In this document: positions 21,802 to 34,365 of the stretch, one piece after another
Position numbering within the stretch: the first letter of the stretch is position 1
How the letters are laid out: each line of letters opens with the position of its first letter
Assembly (NCBI RefSeq): GCF_003473485.1
Contig: NC_053045.1
Span: 42,450,494 to 42,514,493, forward strand
From: Medicago truncatula
Lineage: Eukaryota; Streptophyta; Magnoliopsida; Fabales; Fabaceae
Direction: 5' to 3'
DNA length: 64,000 nucleotides
The notes under the pieces: generated by a model
The model's database searches: none
What the model saw: only the letters and a program-made list of their open reading frames with translations
What the model was told of the DNA's origin: nothing
Translations under genes and position numbers: made by a program

Positions 21802-23225
21802 GGGTTAGTTATGTTTAAGGTCCCTACAAATAAGCGAGCTTTCAACATTGTTCCCTATTAAAATTTTATTAAATTTTTCATCCCCAATGTTTTTTTTTTT
21901 CGTTTGTAAGTTTGGTCCTTGCCGTCAAACTGTGCTGACTAGGCTAACGGAATGCTAACCCAGACATACGACATGGACATTTCAAGTGACATGGCTGCCA
22001 TGTGGTAAATGACATCATATGTTTTTTGTCCCTATTAAATTTAGTCCTTACTTAATTTTAACAGTGCTTTTAGTCCATATAAAAAAATTATGCACTTAAT
22101 TTTAGTCCCTACTAAATCTAAATTTGTTTAATTATGCTTAAACTTTTAAGATTTTGAACAATTTTTTGCATAAAATTTTCCCATAATTTTTGTCAAAGCC
22201 TATCACTCTCATTCATTCCTTTTTATTCTTCCACATCAATAAAATATTTCACCCTACAAATATTTCCGGTCATTCCCTAAATTTGCCGAAAAAAACCAGA
22301 TTTGTGTTGCTGTTTCTCTTTGTTCCTACTTCGCTCTCTTCAATCTTCTTCGCTCCCACTCTCTGTTTCGTGATCCGAACCTTGAAAATCGATTGGTTCT
22401 GCTTCTCTCTTGAAAAGGTTGCTGTTGGATATTTCAATGGTGAAGATTATTGAGTTTTTGTGTGTTGAAGTTGACGTGTGATTAAGTTGTTGAAATTGAT
22501 GTCTTGGATGAATTTGCAAGCAAAGGTTAGAAGAGCGTCGCCTGGTGAAAAAAGTAGGAGGAGAGAGTTTGGATTTTTCACCACCTCGTTCACGTTGGCG
22601 ACGCTCTCTTAAAAACTCTTAAATTTTTCATTGATTTTTTTTATACAAGTTTAGAACATTACAAGAGGTTCGTTTACTAAAATTTAGAATTATTTAGCAT
22701 GAAATAAATTAAATATGAATTTTTTTAAAAGACAAAAGTTTAAATAAAAGTAACAAAAATCTGGACGCAGAAATAAAATTTTGAGATAATTTTTTGGAGA
22801 TGAACTTTTCGTAATGTTCTTGACACTTGTGCAAAAAATTGTTCAAAATCTTAAAAGTTTAAGCATAATTAAACAAATTTAGATTTAGTAGGGACTAAAA
22901 TTGAGTGCATAATTTTTTTATATGGACTAAAAGCACTTTTAAAATTAAGTACGGACTAAACTTAAAAGGTTCCAATTTTATAGGGACAAAAAACATATGA
23001 TGTCATTTACCAAATGGCAGCCATGTCACTTGAAATGTCCATGTGGCATGTCGCCATGTGGCATGTCTGGATCAACATTCCGTTAGCCTAGTCAGCACAG
23101 TTTGACGGCAAGGACCAAACTTACAAACGGAAAAAAACGTTGGGGATGAAAAATTTAATAAAATTTTAATAGGGACCAATGTTGGAAGCTCGCTTATTTG
23201 TAGGGACCTTAAACATAATTAACCC
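21802..23225. mobile_element. Long-TIR MULE, possibly carrying a captured gene leader
   Basis: Perfect 9-bp TSD TTAATTAAA (21793-21801 and 23226-23234). The terminal inverted repeats begin GGGTTAGTTATGTTTAAGGT and extend for about 380 bp. The unique centre (about 22200-22600) has a CT-rich leader-like part, a GT/AG-like junction and GAGCGTCGCC-type sequence in inverted copies at about 22530 and 22590, resembling the 5' end of a host gene. No long ORF or transposase was found. Confidence 0.85.
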
Positions 23226-23954
23226 TTAATTAAATATTGTAAAAATGGAATGTTATTAATGAAAATACATGTTATCATTATTTTAAAAATGACAATATTT
23301 TAAAAATGGCAGAATATCAAGATAATAAATAAGAAATGATTTTCTAATCCCATCAGGATAATTTCTAACCCAGCTTATACTCAGGATAGAAATTACAAAG
23401 GAAAGTCAGGATATGATAGAAAAATGGTTTATTTTATCCTATCCATTTGGTGCATCAAACATGAGATTTAAGCAGGATATAATTAATGTATCATATCATG
23501 TTATTATCCCTTTGTAATTTCTATCTTGAGTATAAGATGAGTTAGAAATTATCCGGACGAGATTAGAAGATCATTTCTTATTTATTATCTTGATATTCTG
23601 CCATTTTTAAAATATTGTCATTTTAAAATAATGATAGCATGTATTTTCCATTATAATTAATAACATGCCATTTTTACAATATTTAATTAATATGAGATCA
23701 ATTTTTTCATTTAATTATAATGATATCCTATTTGTTATCATGTGCGCATCAAACATATGACATGATTAATGTTTATCATCTCCTTATCATATCTTATCTC
23801 TATTCAGCTTTATATCATATCCTGACCATTGAACAAACCCTTAAATATGCAAAAAAGTTATTGTATGCTAATAAGCTTAAATTACTTAAAAAGTTAACAA
23901 ATTTTTATTTTAATTCAAAGTACAAAATATAATATAATAATAAATAATATTATT

Positions 23955-24160
23955 TATATTTACTTAAATAAACCGGTCTAATAGGCCTAAGAGCTTTTTA
24001 AATGGCTTGTGTCCCGACCTTTTAAGGTAAATAGGCTTCTAAAAAAGCATACACTTCTCTATTTAAAAGAAAAGTCTGGCCTGACCTGACCTGATCTGAC
24101 CTGTCATAAACTAGGCCGTAGAGCCCTGTAGACCGACCTGACCTATTACCACCCCTACCT
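23955..24160. mobile_element. hAT-like terminal fragment
   Basis: Phrases such as CTAATAGGCCTAAGAG, CTGGCCTGACCTGACC and TATTACCACCCCTA resemble the terminal regions of the hAT element at 62403-63605 (AATAGGCCAG ... CCAACCCCTA). Only one side is present and no TSD was found. Confidence 0.5.
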
Positions 24161-24760
24161 AAGAACCTGATTTTGATTTCTCCATAAAACAATTTTTTTT
24201 AAAGCTTTACTTATCTCACGGCTTAACTTAACTTCATATTACAAGAGTTCTTCCCCTAAACACCCAAATTAAATTCTTTCCTTTAATTTTCTCTCATTTC
24301 GTCTCATAACTCTCTATCTATGTCTCAATCTCATTCTCTCTTAATTATATATATATATTCTTAATTTTTGGTGCTAAACGTCATACAATATGCAAAGGAG
24401 GGAATAAATCCTTAATTTCTTTTGTTATATATAGTAGTAATTTAATACTAATAAATCAACCCGGATCACAAGACATTACCCATAAAAGTTTAATTTAATA
24501 CGACAACATTTGCGGAAAAAATACTTCAAGCACATGGAATGTCATGTAAGTTCATTTTGTCCCGTGACATGCTGCAGAGTGCCGACGAGTGGAACACAAA
24601 ATAACAATTTAATCCACTCAATAATGTATTTTTCCCATAAACAACCCTCTAAATTTCAAACCATACCTCACATGTGACACCATATATCACTAATTTACTA
24701 TTCAGAATTGCTAATCCATCCATGAAACCCCTCATACTCAATTAAGAAAATTAAATAATT
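24161..24760. other. Intergenic, upstream region of TBL copy 2
   Basis: No gene recognised. The last part, from about 24770, is alignable with the promoter of TBL copy 1. Confidence 0.5.
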
Positions 24761-24819
24761 GTTCTCTACCACCCTCCATGTGAACCCTTTATCTGGCACT
24801 AATTTTGTTTTGATTTTTT

Positions 24820-24928
24820 CTATCCTATATATACAATACATGATCAACTAGAACATAACATAACATAACATACAAACATCAAGTTAATATTCTCTGTCAC
24901 AGTTTTTGGACCCTCAAAATAGGACAAT
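24820..24928 (+). promoter_or_regulatory. TBL copy 2 core promoter and 5' UTR
   Basis: CTATATATACAATA at about 24825-24838 is a good TATA box. ACTAGAACATA, GTTAATATTC and CACAGTTTTTGGACC are shared, in the same order, with the leader of copy 1. Confidence 0.65.
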
Positions 24929-27900
24929 ATGGGTTTCAATGTCCATAAATTGTTTTTCCTCTCTTTCTTTAGCCTAGCTCTCCTTGTATCCATGCACCTA
25001 GTAGGAGCAACAAAGTCACATAAAGTGAGTCCTTCAAAAAGGAGAAAAGAATTAAACAATTGTAATTTGTTCTCTGGTAGTTGGGTGATTGGCTCTTCAT
25101 ATACTCTCTATGATTCTTCAAGCTGCCCCTTCTTAGAAGCTCAATTTGATTGCCAAAAATTTGGAAGACTTGATAATCAGTATCTTAAATACTCTTGGAA
25201 GCCTGATTCTTGTGCTTTACCAAGGTATTTTTAGTTAGTGTTCATGTTTTTTAAACCCTTTTATGATATGTTACATAAAAATTTCTTTGTTTCTTACTAT
25301 ATATAGTGTTTGATCTTTGCTGCTAACAATTTCATGTTTCCCTAGAAACAAAAATATGTTTATTTAAGTCTATATATCTAACGATCTATGAATCACAGAC
25401 ACTCCTTGGATTAGACGTGTCCCGTGTCGGACATTCGATGTATCTGACACAACATGACACCTATGTTTACACTGAATTATGTCATTTTCTTGAATTATTA
25501 TCCGTGTCGACGTGTCAGTGTTCGTGTTGTGTCTGATGTTTGTGTCTGTGTCCGTACTGCATAGGTGACGATTAATATTTTGTAATGTAATTAGTGTACT
25601 AAATTTCTTCTCCTAATGTATAGTGCAAATGTAATGAGTAAATTATTTTTGTGGTGTAGGTTCAATGGAGAGGATTTCTTGAATAGGTGGAAGGGTAAAA
25701 AGATAATGTTTGTGGGTGATTCATTGAGTCTAAACATGTGGGAATCATTGTCTTGTATGATTCATGCATCGGTACCAAATGCCACTACAAGCTTTTCTAG
25801 GAAAGAATCAGTGTCTACTGTGATTTTCCAGGTAATAGTTGTTCTTGTTGTCTTTCTCTCTTGTTTCAAATGCAATGATTAATTTTTTTTCCATATGATT
25901 TTTGTGAATATAATATTCCCATGAATGTTTCAATTTTAATTCCATTGTTTTTTTCTTTATTATATATTTGTGCTTCTGCGAGTTCATTCCCTCTCATTCA
26001 AGTTGAATTAATTATGACACGATGGAAAATCGTGTCGATGAGCACTTAAAGGAGCCAAATTAAATTAGGATTTTATAGCAGGCCTTTATATTCCAACAAA
26101 ACTATAGAGGCCTCGAAAAGTTTGATAGAGAGAACAAATGAGTAGAGAGATTGTAATAGGTTATTAGAGTGGTGAAAGGATATTAAAAAAAAAAAACTTG
26201 TATTTTAACTCTTAGTTGTGTTGTGTGGGTAGCTAAGGGGAGTTATAAGATACACTTACACTTTAAATTTATGTATGGAATTCTATCATTAAGAAATAAG
26301 AATCTTACTTTACCGTGAAAAAGAAAAACTCATTGATGATATGGTATGAAAATGTGTTTAAAAATTGCTGGTGTTTTCAAATTTAATGATTATTTTTTTA
26401 TTCTTCATTTATTTGTGTGAATATAAGAAAAGAATCCCACGTTTATAACATGACACACAAATGTGTTTATAAGTGGTGGGTAATGATCCTTCAAAAAAAA
26501 GTGATCGGTAATGATCACTTTATAGGTTGATTTTGTAAGAATTAAGTTTTTCAACTCAAATTTTAAAATTGTATTAGAGTTTATCGAAGATCTGTTGTGC
26601 CTCCACCAGTTAGGTCATCGTTATCAAATTACTCGGACTAGACTTCACATGTCAAATCATGAGTGTTAAGAGGTGTTAAAAGTTTCACATTAAATAAAAA
26701 TATAATATGATTTTTTTTGTTTGTTTGAAATATTATGAAAATATGTTTATAAGTGCTATATAATCTCTACTTTATAAAGGGGGTTTGGAAGAGTTTGAGT
26801 TAGACTCGACTCGAGGTCTAATATATTTATAAATGGTGGGAATTTTTTTTTTTTTTACTTGTTTTGTTCAATTCAAATTCTAAAACACCATGATCGTTAG
26901 TGTTTTATTTTCTTTCTTTCAATAATAACAATTTCTTTCCTCAATCTTTCAAATAAAGATTATTCAAATCTTTATTATAATACATTATAAACAAAGATAT
27001 TCAACATAATTAACATGCTACGTACCATGGAGTAAAGTCTTTACGGTGGATTTGGATTTCTCGTAGTCTTCCCACCCTACCCCATAGTCACGGATTGAAG
27101 AGCATCCGATCAAATCAGACAACTCACGTTCATTTTCATATGGAGTGGTTGGATAATATATTTATTAATTTATTTATTATAATATACATTTATATATGTT
27201 TTTACGAAACATAATTCGCTTAATTAGTCTCAAGACTCATTTAGTGAGTAATTATCTTTCCTTAATATAGATAGTTTTTACATTAGTTTATCAATTGTAG
27301 TTCTCCTACCACCCCTAGCAAGGAGATATGAGAATTCTTCTTGCGAGTTTAAAGTACTAAGCCCCTCCTACAACAAGGAATTTTAACTTCAAAGGAACTT
27401 CTAGAGTGCATATACAATTTCATAATCGGATTTGTTAGAATAAGCGAAAATAGCTCATAAAGTTTATAAATTGAAAAATACATTATACACCTCTAAAACT
27501 GTACATGTAGATGGAAACGGTTTTTGTTTTTTACTAACTTTTACCGTTAGAAACTATAGCATAACAAATTAAATGAATATATAATCTTCCATATAGATCA
27601 CACAACAATAACAATACATCACCTCCTTAAAAAAATAACAATACATCGCTAAAGACTAAATTGCATATTAAATTTGAGGTAAATATTGTTTAACATGTTT
27701 GGATCTCCAGGTGAAGGCCTTGAAGTTGAATAGTAAATGGTCAAATTTAAGTGTTGTATATATAAGTTTATGATAATATTGTGTTGATATAATATCTACG
27801 TGGAAGACCAATAATATTTCTTTAATGTGTTATGTCATAGCTTTTAAAGATAGAAGGTAGCGAGAAACCATTTTGACCGACACTTTACAATTTCAAAAAC

Positions 27901-30061
27901 AGATTTGTCAATTAGCAAAATTTAGATGTGATTTTGATCGACGCTCATACTTTCAATAATTTGTTTATTCACTCAAAATTCTAACATAATACTCTCAATT
28001 ACGGGTCAAAATCCTCTCAATTACTTACTTTTCACACTTTTTTTAATTAATTATCAGGTGAAAATTTTTATGTCTTGGTAACGACACTTAGCGAAATCTA
28101 TTCTTGAACCAACGACACTTGCATGAATTTCATCTGATTAACAATATATTCAAAATAATATTTTAAAAAGTGTATTACTATTATATATGAATTTTTTTAT
28201 TTGAAAAATCTTAATGCTTGGTCTTGCTACTAGTATTAGCTCTTTTATTCCACCGTGATTTATGTGTATTCGAAACACATTTTAGGTTTGAACAAATAAA
28301 GTAGAATATGGAATGAAACGGGAAAAGTTAATTTCGGTTATTGAAAGTTGTTATATGCTGTTACTAAAACTTGTTACATGTAAAATGATAGGTTTGTCTT
28401 GTCATTGACATTTAATTCATTACTAATATTAAGCTAGAAATTAGAAGTCTCAATATTGAATTGCTCCATTTTTTCCATGAAGATATATTTGAATAAGACT
28501 TGACAGTCTGTGAGGGAGAGGATGCCAACCTGTGATCACAACACAACAATTTACAAGTTGCAAGCTCTCTTGCAATTATTTTCATTGGTTATTAGTGTTT
28601 AATCAACATCAGTCACGGGAACAACTTTTGTTTTTATATAATAATATGGTTGTTTAGCAATATTTATGCCAGATATGTTGTCTAGCCACATAGTGCATAA
28701 TTATATTTTTCAAACATGAAAACTAAAAACCACTAAAAAGGGAAATATAGAGTCTGCCAACAAACATTTAGAATAAAAGGTGGGAAACTAATGTAAGCAA
28801 ATTTGCTTAAATTAATAAAACATAAAGTATAAAATTTGATTCATATGTATTTGAGTAAGTCTTCAAGGTTTTTTTTTTGCATGAAATCTTACTTTTTTAA
28901 GCGAGTTCAACGTGTTTCCTTTGGTCATTCTTTATCTCTAGTGTATGTAATCATGTCATGCACTAATAGATATCCAGTTCTAAGTATCCAATATTATTTG
29001 AAATTTCATATCCACTGAACCACTCAAAAATGAAACTGTGTTAGTGATATTTGATGATATTGCGCAGGACTATGGAGTAACCATACAACTATACCGTACA
29101 CCATATTTGGTGGATATAATTCAGCAAGGTGTTGGTAGAGTGCTTACGCTGGACTCCATAAATGCTGGTAAGGCATGGATTGATATGGACATGTTGATCT
29201 TCAACTCATGGCATTGGTGGACCCACAAGGGAGATTCACAAGGGTATGCTTTCATCTACAATAATACTACCTGTTTAGTTACTATAGCGGAATTTTGTCA
29301 ATCCAAACATGCATTAAATGTAACTAAGAAGTGATGAATGCATCTTTGCATAATACTATGAAAGAGTTTTGTTTGTTAGGATTTTATTCTTGGTGAAATT
29401 TTGTTTGTTAGGATTGTTCTGTGATTACAGTAACCTCGCTGATTCATTTTCCTTTTTGTTTTTTCACTCAAACTTGATGGTTGTTGATGTTTGCTACATT
29501 CAGCTGGGATTTTATTAAAGATGGTCCCAATCTAGTGAAGGACATGGACCGTTTGGATGCATTTTATAAGGGATTGACCACTTGGGCTGGATGGGTTGAT
29601 GCTAATGTTGACCCTACCAAAACTAAAGTCTTCTTTCAAGGAATTTCCCCTACTCATTATCAGTAAGTAACTCTTATATATGCTAATTTATGTCAATATT
29701 TTTTAATTAGAATGAAGAGCAAGATTAACTTACGAAAATTTAATGATTCCCCTTTCTCCTTGAATTTAGGGGCCAGGATTGGAATGAACCAAGGAAGACA
29801 TGTAGCGGGGAAGTTGAACCAGTACCTGGGCCAAAATATCCGGCGGCACTACCTCCTGAAGCTGATGTAGTGAACAGAGTGTTAAAGAACATGAAGAAGC
29901 AGGTTTATCTACTTGACATAACATTACTCTCACAACTAAGAAAAGATGGACATCCTTCTATCTATACTAAAGATCATACAGGCAATGACTGTAGTCACTG
30001 GTGCTTACCAGGACTGCCTGATACTTGGAACATACTCCTAAATGCAGCTCTAATAATGTGA
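24929..30061 (+). CDS. Trichome birefringence-like protein (TBL37/38 type), copy 2
   Basis: Five exons at 24929-25224, 25660-25831, 29068-29243, 29504-29662 and 29770-30061 join in frame to 364 residues. Exons 2-5 have exactly the lengths of the corresponding exons of copy 1 (172, 176, 159, 292); exon 1 is 36 bases longer, adding a basic Ser/Lys/Arg stretch after the signal sequence ([13 protein letters not shown]). The GDSL box lies at 118-121 and the DCSHWCLPG box gives D341/H344, so it should be an active PC-esterase-fold enzyme of the Golgi or cell wall. Intron 2 is 3.2 kb, against 1.3 kb in copy 1, with homologous ends and an inserted middle. It is a tandem duplicate of the gene at 15133-17910. 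Substrate unknown. Confidence 0.93.
25390..25570. mobile_element. Palindromic GTGTC-rich element in TBL copy 2 intron 1
   Basis: The left part (ACAGACACTCCTTGG, GTGTCGGACATTCGATG) and the right part (GTGTCGACGTGTCAGTG, GTGTCTGTGTCCGT) form an imperfect inverted repeat of a type common in legume introns. Copy 1 lacks it at this place. Ends and TSD not resolved. Confidence 0.45.
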
Positions 30062-30479
30062 AATTAGAGTATTATTATGAGTAGATGCTTACTAATACAT
30101 TACACTCGATTCTTGAAGAATAGATCACAAAGGGAGATCAAATTGTTACAGGTGTTCTGAATAATACTATAATAATATAATTTACAATGAATCACAAAAT
30201 GCAATTGAAATTTCACATTGATTAATGCACACTTTATGTTGAATATCTCATGTTTGTTACCCTTTATAAAGTTTAGTTTAATCAATTATATTTGAAGAAG
30301 TGTTCCATAATGCATAATAAATTGCAAAAACAATGCAAATGCAAAGTAATTTAATTACAATATATTACCAATGTATTTTTCTTACAAGTTTTGAGATGCA
30401 AAATTACCTTTCACATAAAAATCGAGTGCTTCTCAAGTTATTTAAAAAATAAAATAAAAAAATACAGCTTTTCAAGAGT

Positions 30480-30560
30480 GTAGTACATGTTGGTCAAGTA
30501 TTTTGCATCTCTGCATGCTCTAATTGCAGCAGCAGCAACAGCAGCTGTTATGTCATGACT
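30480..30560 (-). pseudogene. Decayed Lin0512 exon 1 fragment
   Basis: On the minus strand this reads HDITAAVAAAAIRACRDAK, which matches the conserved HGQDITAAATRACRDAI segment of the two intact Lin0512 genes downstream. The GQ before DIT and the following SNSIPAF are lost. It lies only 420 bases past the TBL copy 2 stop codon, in tail-to-tail orientation. A fainter trace at 18176 follows TBL copy 1, so the relic predates the TBL duplication. Confidence 0.7.
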
Positions 30561-31012
30561 ATAATATATTTCAGCAATAATATCATTTGAATAAAAGCTT
30601 TGAAAGTGGCCACAAAGAATATGTAAGGAGGCAAAGTAGGCATTATAAAAATGAAATAAAAATTCAGCTTCAGTGCAGATAAAAAAGTGTGAAGCAGTAA
30701 CTAGTGACAAATGATTTTGTTGGAGGTCAAAGATAATTCACAAAACTTAAATTGTCGTCTTTACTGGAAATCATAGTCTATAAGGCTATAGAAGCATACG
30801 GACATGGGTCTGCTTTAGCTTCTATCACTATGCCATACGAATAGTGCAACACTGGCAATGGCAATGCCATTCAAATATATATGACGGCCAAACAAGAACT
30901 ATGGCATAGAAATATAGAAATGTACATTTTGGTATACAGCAGAAGCTAACAATTATTAATATCAGAAGTACATCAACAGGAGAGAAAAACTGAAATCTGC
31001 ACAAGGTGAAAG

Positions 31013-32126
31013 TTAATAACCGACATAAACAGCAGCATTCACAATGTAGCAATCCTCATTCTTGTCACCCATCTCTTCCACAAGCACCCCACTTGAGCAT
31101 ATCAAACCACCATCCACAACTTCCACATTCAAAATTTTACCGCTGCAATGTTGGTGAGGGTGAAGAAAGAAACTTCAGTACCATCATTATAAAATAGGAT
31201 TTCATATTGATAGCCACATAGGAAAAAAAAAAGCTTCTGGAAATGAAAAAAGGCACTAGTTAGTAGTTTCCACTGATGTGGGTACTCACTACGGAAATAC
31301 AGACTTGACTTTCTCAATATCCAGAGCTTGTTGGAGAGAATGAGGAACCCCTAGTTTGATCTGCAATTTCATCTGACCAAAACTGACACCAGGAATGGAA
31401 CCTAAACCAAATTCATCTCATTAGAAATTTAGAATTGAAGATACAATTTTGAACAACAATTGTCAAAATATCTGGTTTAAAAAGAGTTATCAACTATGAA
31501 ATACAAAATCTCCACTTAGATTCAAAATCAGTGGCAATTTCAGTCATATTGACCATCCGAGCATAAGATATTTTCCTGAAGTAGATATTGACTTTAATTA
31601 CAGGGGTAAGGGATCAAATCAAACTTATTACCTCATTATCAATTACTCAATTGAGAAATGGTTTTTAAGAATTACTGTACAATCAGAATCCAAGGTATGA
31701 GTTACAGTTAGAAAATCTATAAAAATAACAATGCAAAACAAGCATGGGTAAATTCAGTATGTGAATTCCAATAGTTAAACTACAAATTAATGGACAACCT
31801 TCATATTTTTATTAGTAATATAACGTGTCATGGTCAGGAAGCAGACTTCGAAATCATGATTACCTTCTCCCTCAAGTAGCCCGCATTTATAACAAAATCT
31901 CAATTCTCTATATTTAACATTTTGCAATTTAAAAATACAATACCAAGTAATTCAATTGGCAAAGTAAAATTGAACAAGCAGATGGAGAGGGAAGTTAAAA
32001 AATGATCAAAATTAACTTTGATTTTGTTTTTAGCAACACATAACCAAGAATATGAGGAAAAACAAGGAAACAAAGATATCTCAGCCCAGAAGTCACAAAA
32101 AATTGTTATCTTTCTAAACATTAGTT

Positions 32127-32181
<55 letters not shown>

Positions 32182-33271
32182 CTGCAAATGATGCTACAAC
32201 ATAGGCTTAAATCAAGCATGTCATTCCTTGATTTCTCAGTACATTGAAAAGAAAGTTCGTAGAATATAACTGATTCTTTCATTCCATCGTATCTCACCCA
32301 ACAATATATTACAGGTAGATAAATAAACATCTTTAACTCATACATACTAGAAAAATAAGATGCTTTACATATCTTCGGCACACAAATAACCCTCTATAGT
32401 TGAAGAAGTTAGAGGATCGGGATTCACACTCTGGTGAAGGAGAAAATGCTACTACACATTTTGATAGAAACTGGTACAAAAATACAACTTAACTGTAGAA
32501 ACTGACTTTTATTAATAGCAGAAACATTTACAACAAACAATTACATAAACTATAGATAATGTAGAATTCACACATAAACTAAGGAAAGAGATATTATGAC
32601 ACAATTACTATCCAAGAAATTCGAGAGTCTTGGTCTCTCCCTCCAAGAACTCGAGAGCTTTGGTCTCTCCCTTCGAAAACCATTCCAAAACTATCCCATA
32701 ATCAGTTTCGCCTTTCCTTTCTATACATAGTAAACACATAACCGCCCATAACCGCAATCATAAGAAGGCTAACACATTTGTTTTAAAAATAATAAATATC
32801 CCTATCAAAAGAAAAACAATTCAGGAAACAGATCAAAACTAGGCAAATGAAAAAATTATGTAAATGCTTCTGTTGGCTATTTATGTTGGGAAATTGACAA
32901 ACTACTTTATAGTCAGAGTTATTTTTAATAATTCTATGAAAATCAACTCTCACACAGCACAAGCAAAAACACTTTTAGTGAACCTCCTTCAAAGTTCCTA
33001 TCTTTTCTATTACTACCTATCACAAAATTCTACAAATCATTGGATTTAGACATCAAAACTACCATTGATTTAATACCACAAAAATATTATTACCTCTGCG
33101 GAAAGCAGGGATTGAATTAGAAGAAATAGCATCCCTGCATGCTCTCATTGCTGCAGAAGTGATATTTTGGCCGTGTTGATCATAGCCGACACCCATCTCT
33201 ACAAACAAGAGATGATTCATTGTTTGCGAAGATGATGAATCAGTAGACCCTTCGCTTTGTTCAGCTTCCAT
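31013..33271 (-). CDS. Lin0512-family protein, short form (copy A)
   Basis: Three exons, 33094-33271, 31290-31401 and 31013-31142, join in frame to 139 residues. The core begins MNHLLFVEMGVGYDQHGQ and continues through RACRDAI and IPAFRRGSIPGV, the signature of the Lin0512 family (small conserved proteins of bacteria and plants whose function is not established). The end is VLVEEMGDKN...VNAAVYVGY. Unlike copy B it has no targeting presequence: only 17 residues precede the core, and no in-frame upstream ATG was seen. The exon 2 donor TA/GTGAGT and all splice phases match copy B. Intron 1 (1.7 kb) contains a (TA)n run at 32129-32178. It probably acts in the cytosol, if functional. Confidence 0.88.
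32129..32178. repeat. (TA)n microsatellite in Lin0512 copy A intron 1
   Basis: About 25 TA units. Confidence 0.95.
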
Positions 33272-33477
33272 GGCCGCAGTTGTAGCTCGGGAATGATAAT
33301 CGATTATATTTGTGGTAAGGGGAAAATTGGAATTGGAATTGGAATTTTAAGTTAAAAGTGACTGAACTCTAATATTCTGCACAATTTCTCTTTCTTTCTT
33401 CTATTTACCTTTTTTTACTAAAAATTCGTTTTTGATACCGTGAGCATCTCTTTCAATTGTCACGGACATACATGCAT

Positions 33478-33565
33478 TATTATTATATGCAGGGTCTTGG
33501 TTCAAACCATGCACCCCCACTAATTCACTTTAAAAAAGATGAATTATGTCACCTCACCTACTCAA
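33478..33565. mobile_element. tRNA-derived SINE remnant
   Basis: The stretch ATATGCAGGGTCTTGGTTCA followed by AACC, then a CACCCCCACT phrase and a TTCACTTT tail, is like the B-box region of legume tRNA-derived SINEs. The A box is not recognisable. Lies upstream of Lin0512 copy A. Confidence 0.5.
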
Positions 33566-34365
33566 TATTTTTCCTATGCGATGTCCTTATCAAATTAGTT
33601 AAATTCTTATGTGCGAAATAATCAAATGCGATAAATAACATGGGACAATAGGAGTAATATATAATTATTAAAAAATATTTATATTTTCTCTTTCTTAGGA
33701 TCACGAGTTTCTTGTTCAATTCAGGACAAAATCAGATGACCTTGTACTAGTATTTTGGAAGGCAATGAATTGATGGGGAGCGGTAACGCCATATTCCTAA
33801 GGTAATTACTCACTCACTTATTATGAATATTGTAGAAGTTTACCCACATTATGCAATCAAATTAATTTTGTACTTTTATGATACAGAAAAGATTTGGAGA
33901 ATGCGAACTGATGTTAGATCCCACAAGTTGGATCTCAAATGAACCAAACCAAGTTCAAGTCAATCAACAAAAGCATCGCAATTGGACAATTGGTGTTCAT
34001 CGTTTCCCTAACCATGCACATTCCTACTTGGTTAGGAGAGTTTTCTCTTACGTTAAGAGCATAGTGCTCTGGTGAAGAGTTCTTGAACTATGGTTTATCT
34101 ATTTCAATATCATTCCACCGTTGTAGAGCCTCTGAGCTCATCTTTTTCATTTATAATACACATAATTACCTTGCTCATTTTGTGAGTCCTATCAAAATGG
34201 GTCTGCTTTAGCTTATAACAAACAATATGTCATACTACTAGTACTAAGGCAATGACATGGAAATATATACCATGACCGAACAAGAACTATGCATTGAAAT
34301 ATAGATATGTATTGTTTATTATACATCAGAAGTACATCAACAGGAGACTAAAACTGAACCCTGCA
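33566..34365. other. Space between the two Lin0512 genes
   Basis: No gene supported. A 65-codon frame at 33878-34075 was examined; it has no recognisable domain. From about 34200 the sequence matches the 3' flank of copy A (GGGTCTGCTTTAGCTT, GAACAAGAACTATG, AGTACATCAACAGGAGA), so the duplicated unit includes about 150 bases of 3' flank. Confidence 0.6.

Larger units (their letters stand above)
20118..23840. mobile_element. PIF/Harbinger-like foldback element, disrupted by two insertions
   Basis: Ends GGGTCCGTTTGATAGTCATG and ...GACCATTGAACAAACCC are imperfect inverted repeats flanked by the TSD TTA (20115-20117 and 23841-23843). Long arms containing AGGATATGATA-type and ATATCATTATAATTAAATGA-type sequence pair over several hundred bases on each side. 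Two later insertions, a LINE (20224-21743) and a MULE (21802-23225), lie in the left arm. Without them the element would be about 760 bp plus flanking repeats. No transposase is present. Confidence 0.8.

Noticed and set aside
31900-32381. Two minus-strand frames with long Ile-Tyr runs
   Set aside because: They are translations of the (TA)n microsatellite within a Lin0512 intron.
33878-34075. 65-codon plus-strand ORF between the Lin0512 genes
   Set aside because: No recognisable domain, no promoter or splice support, and length within chance expectation.
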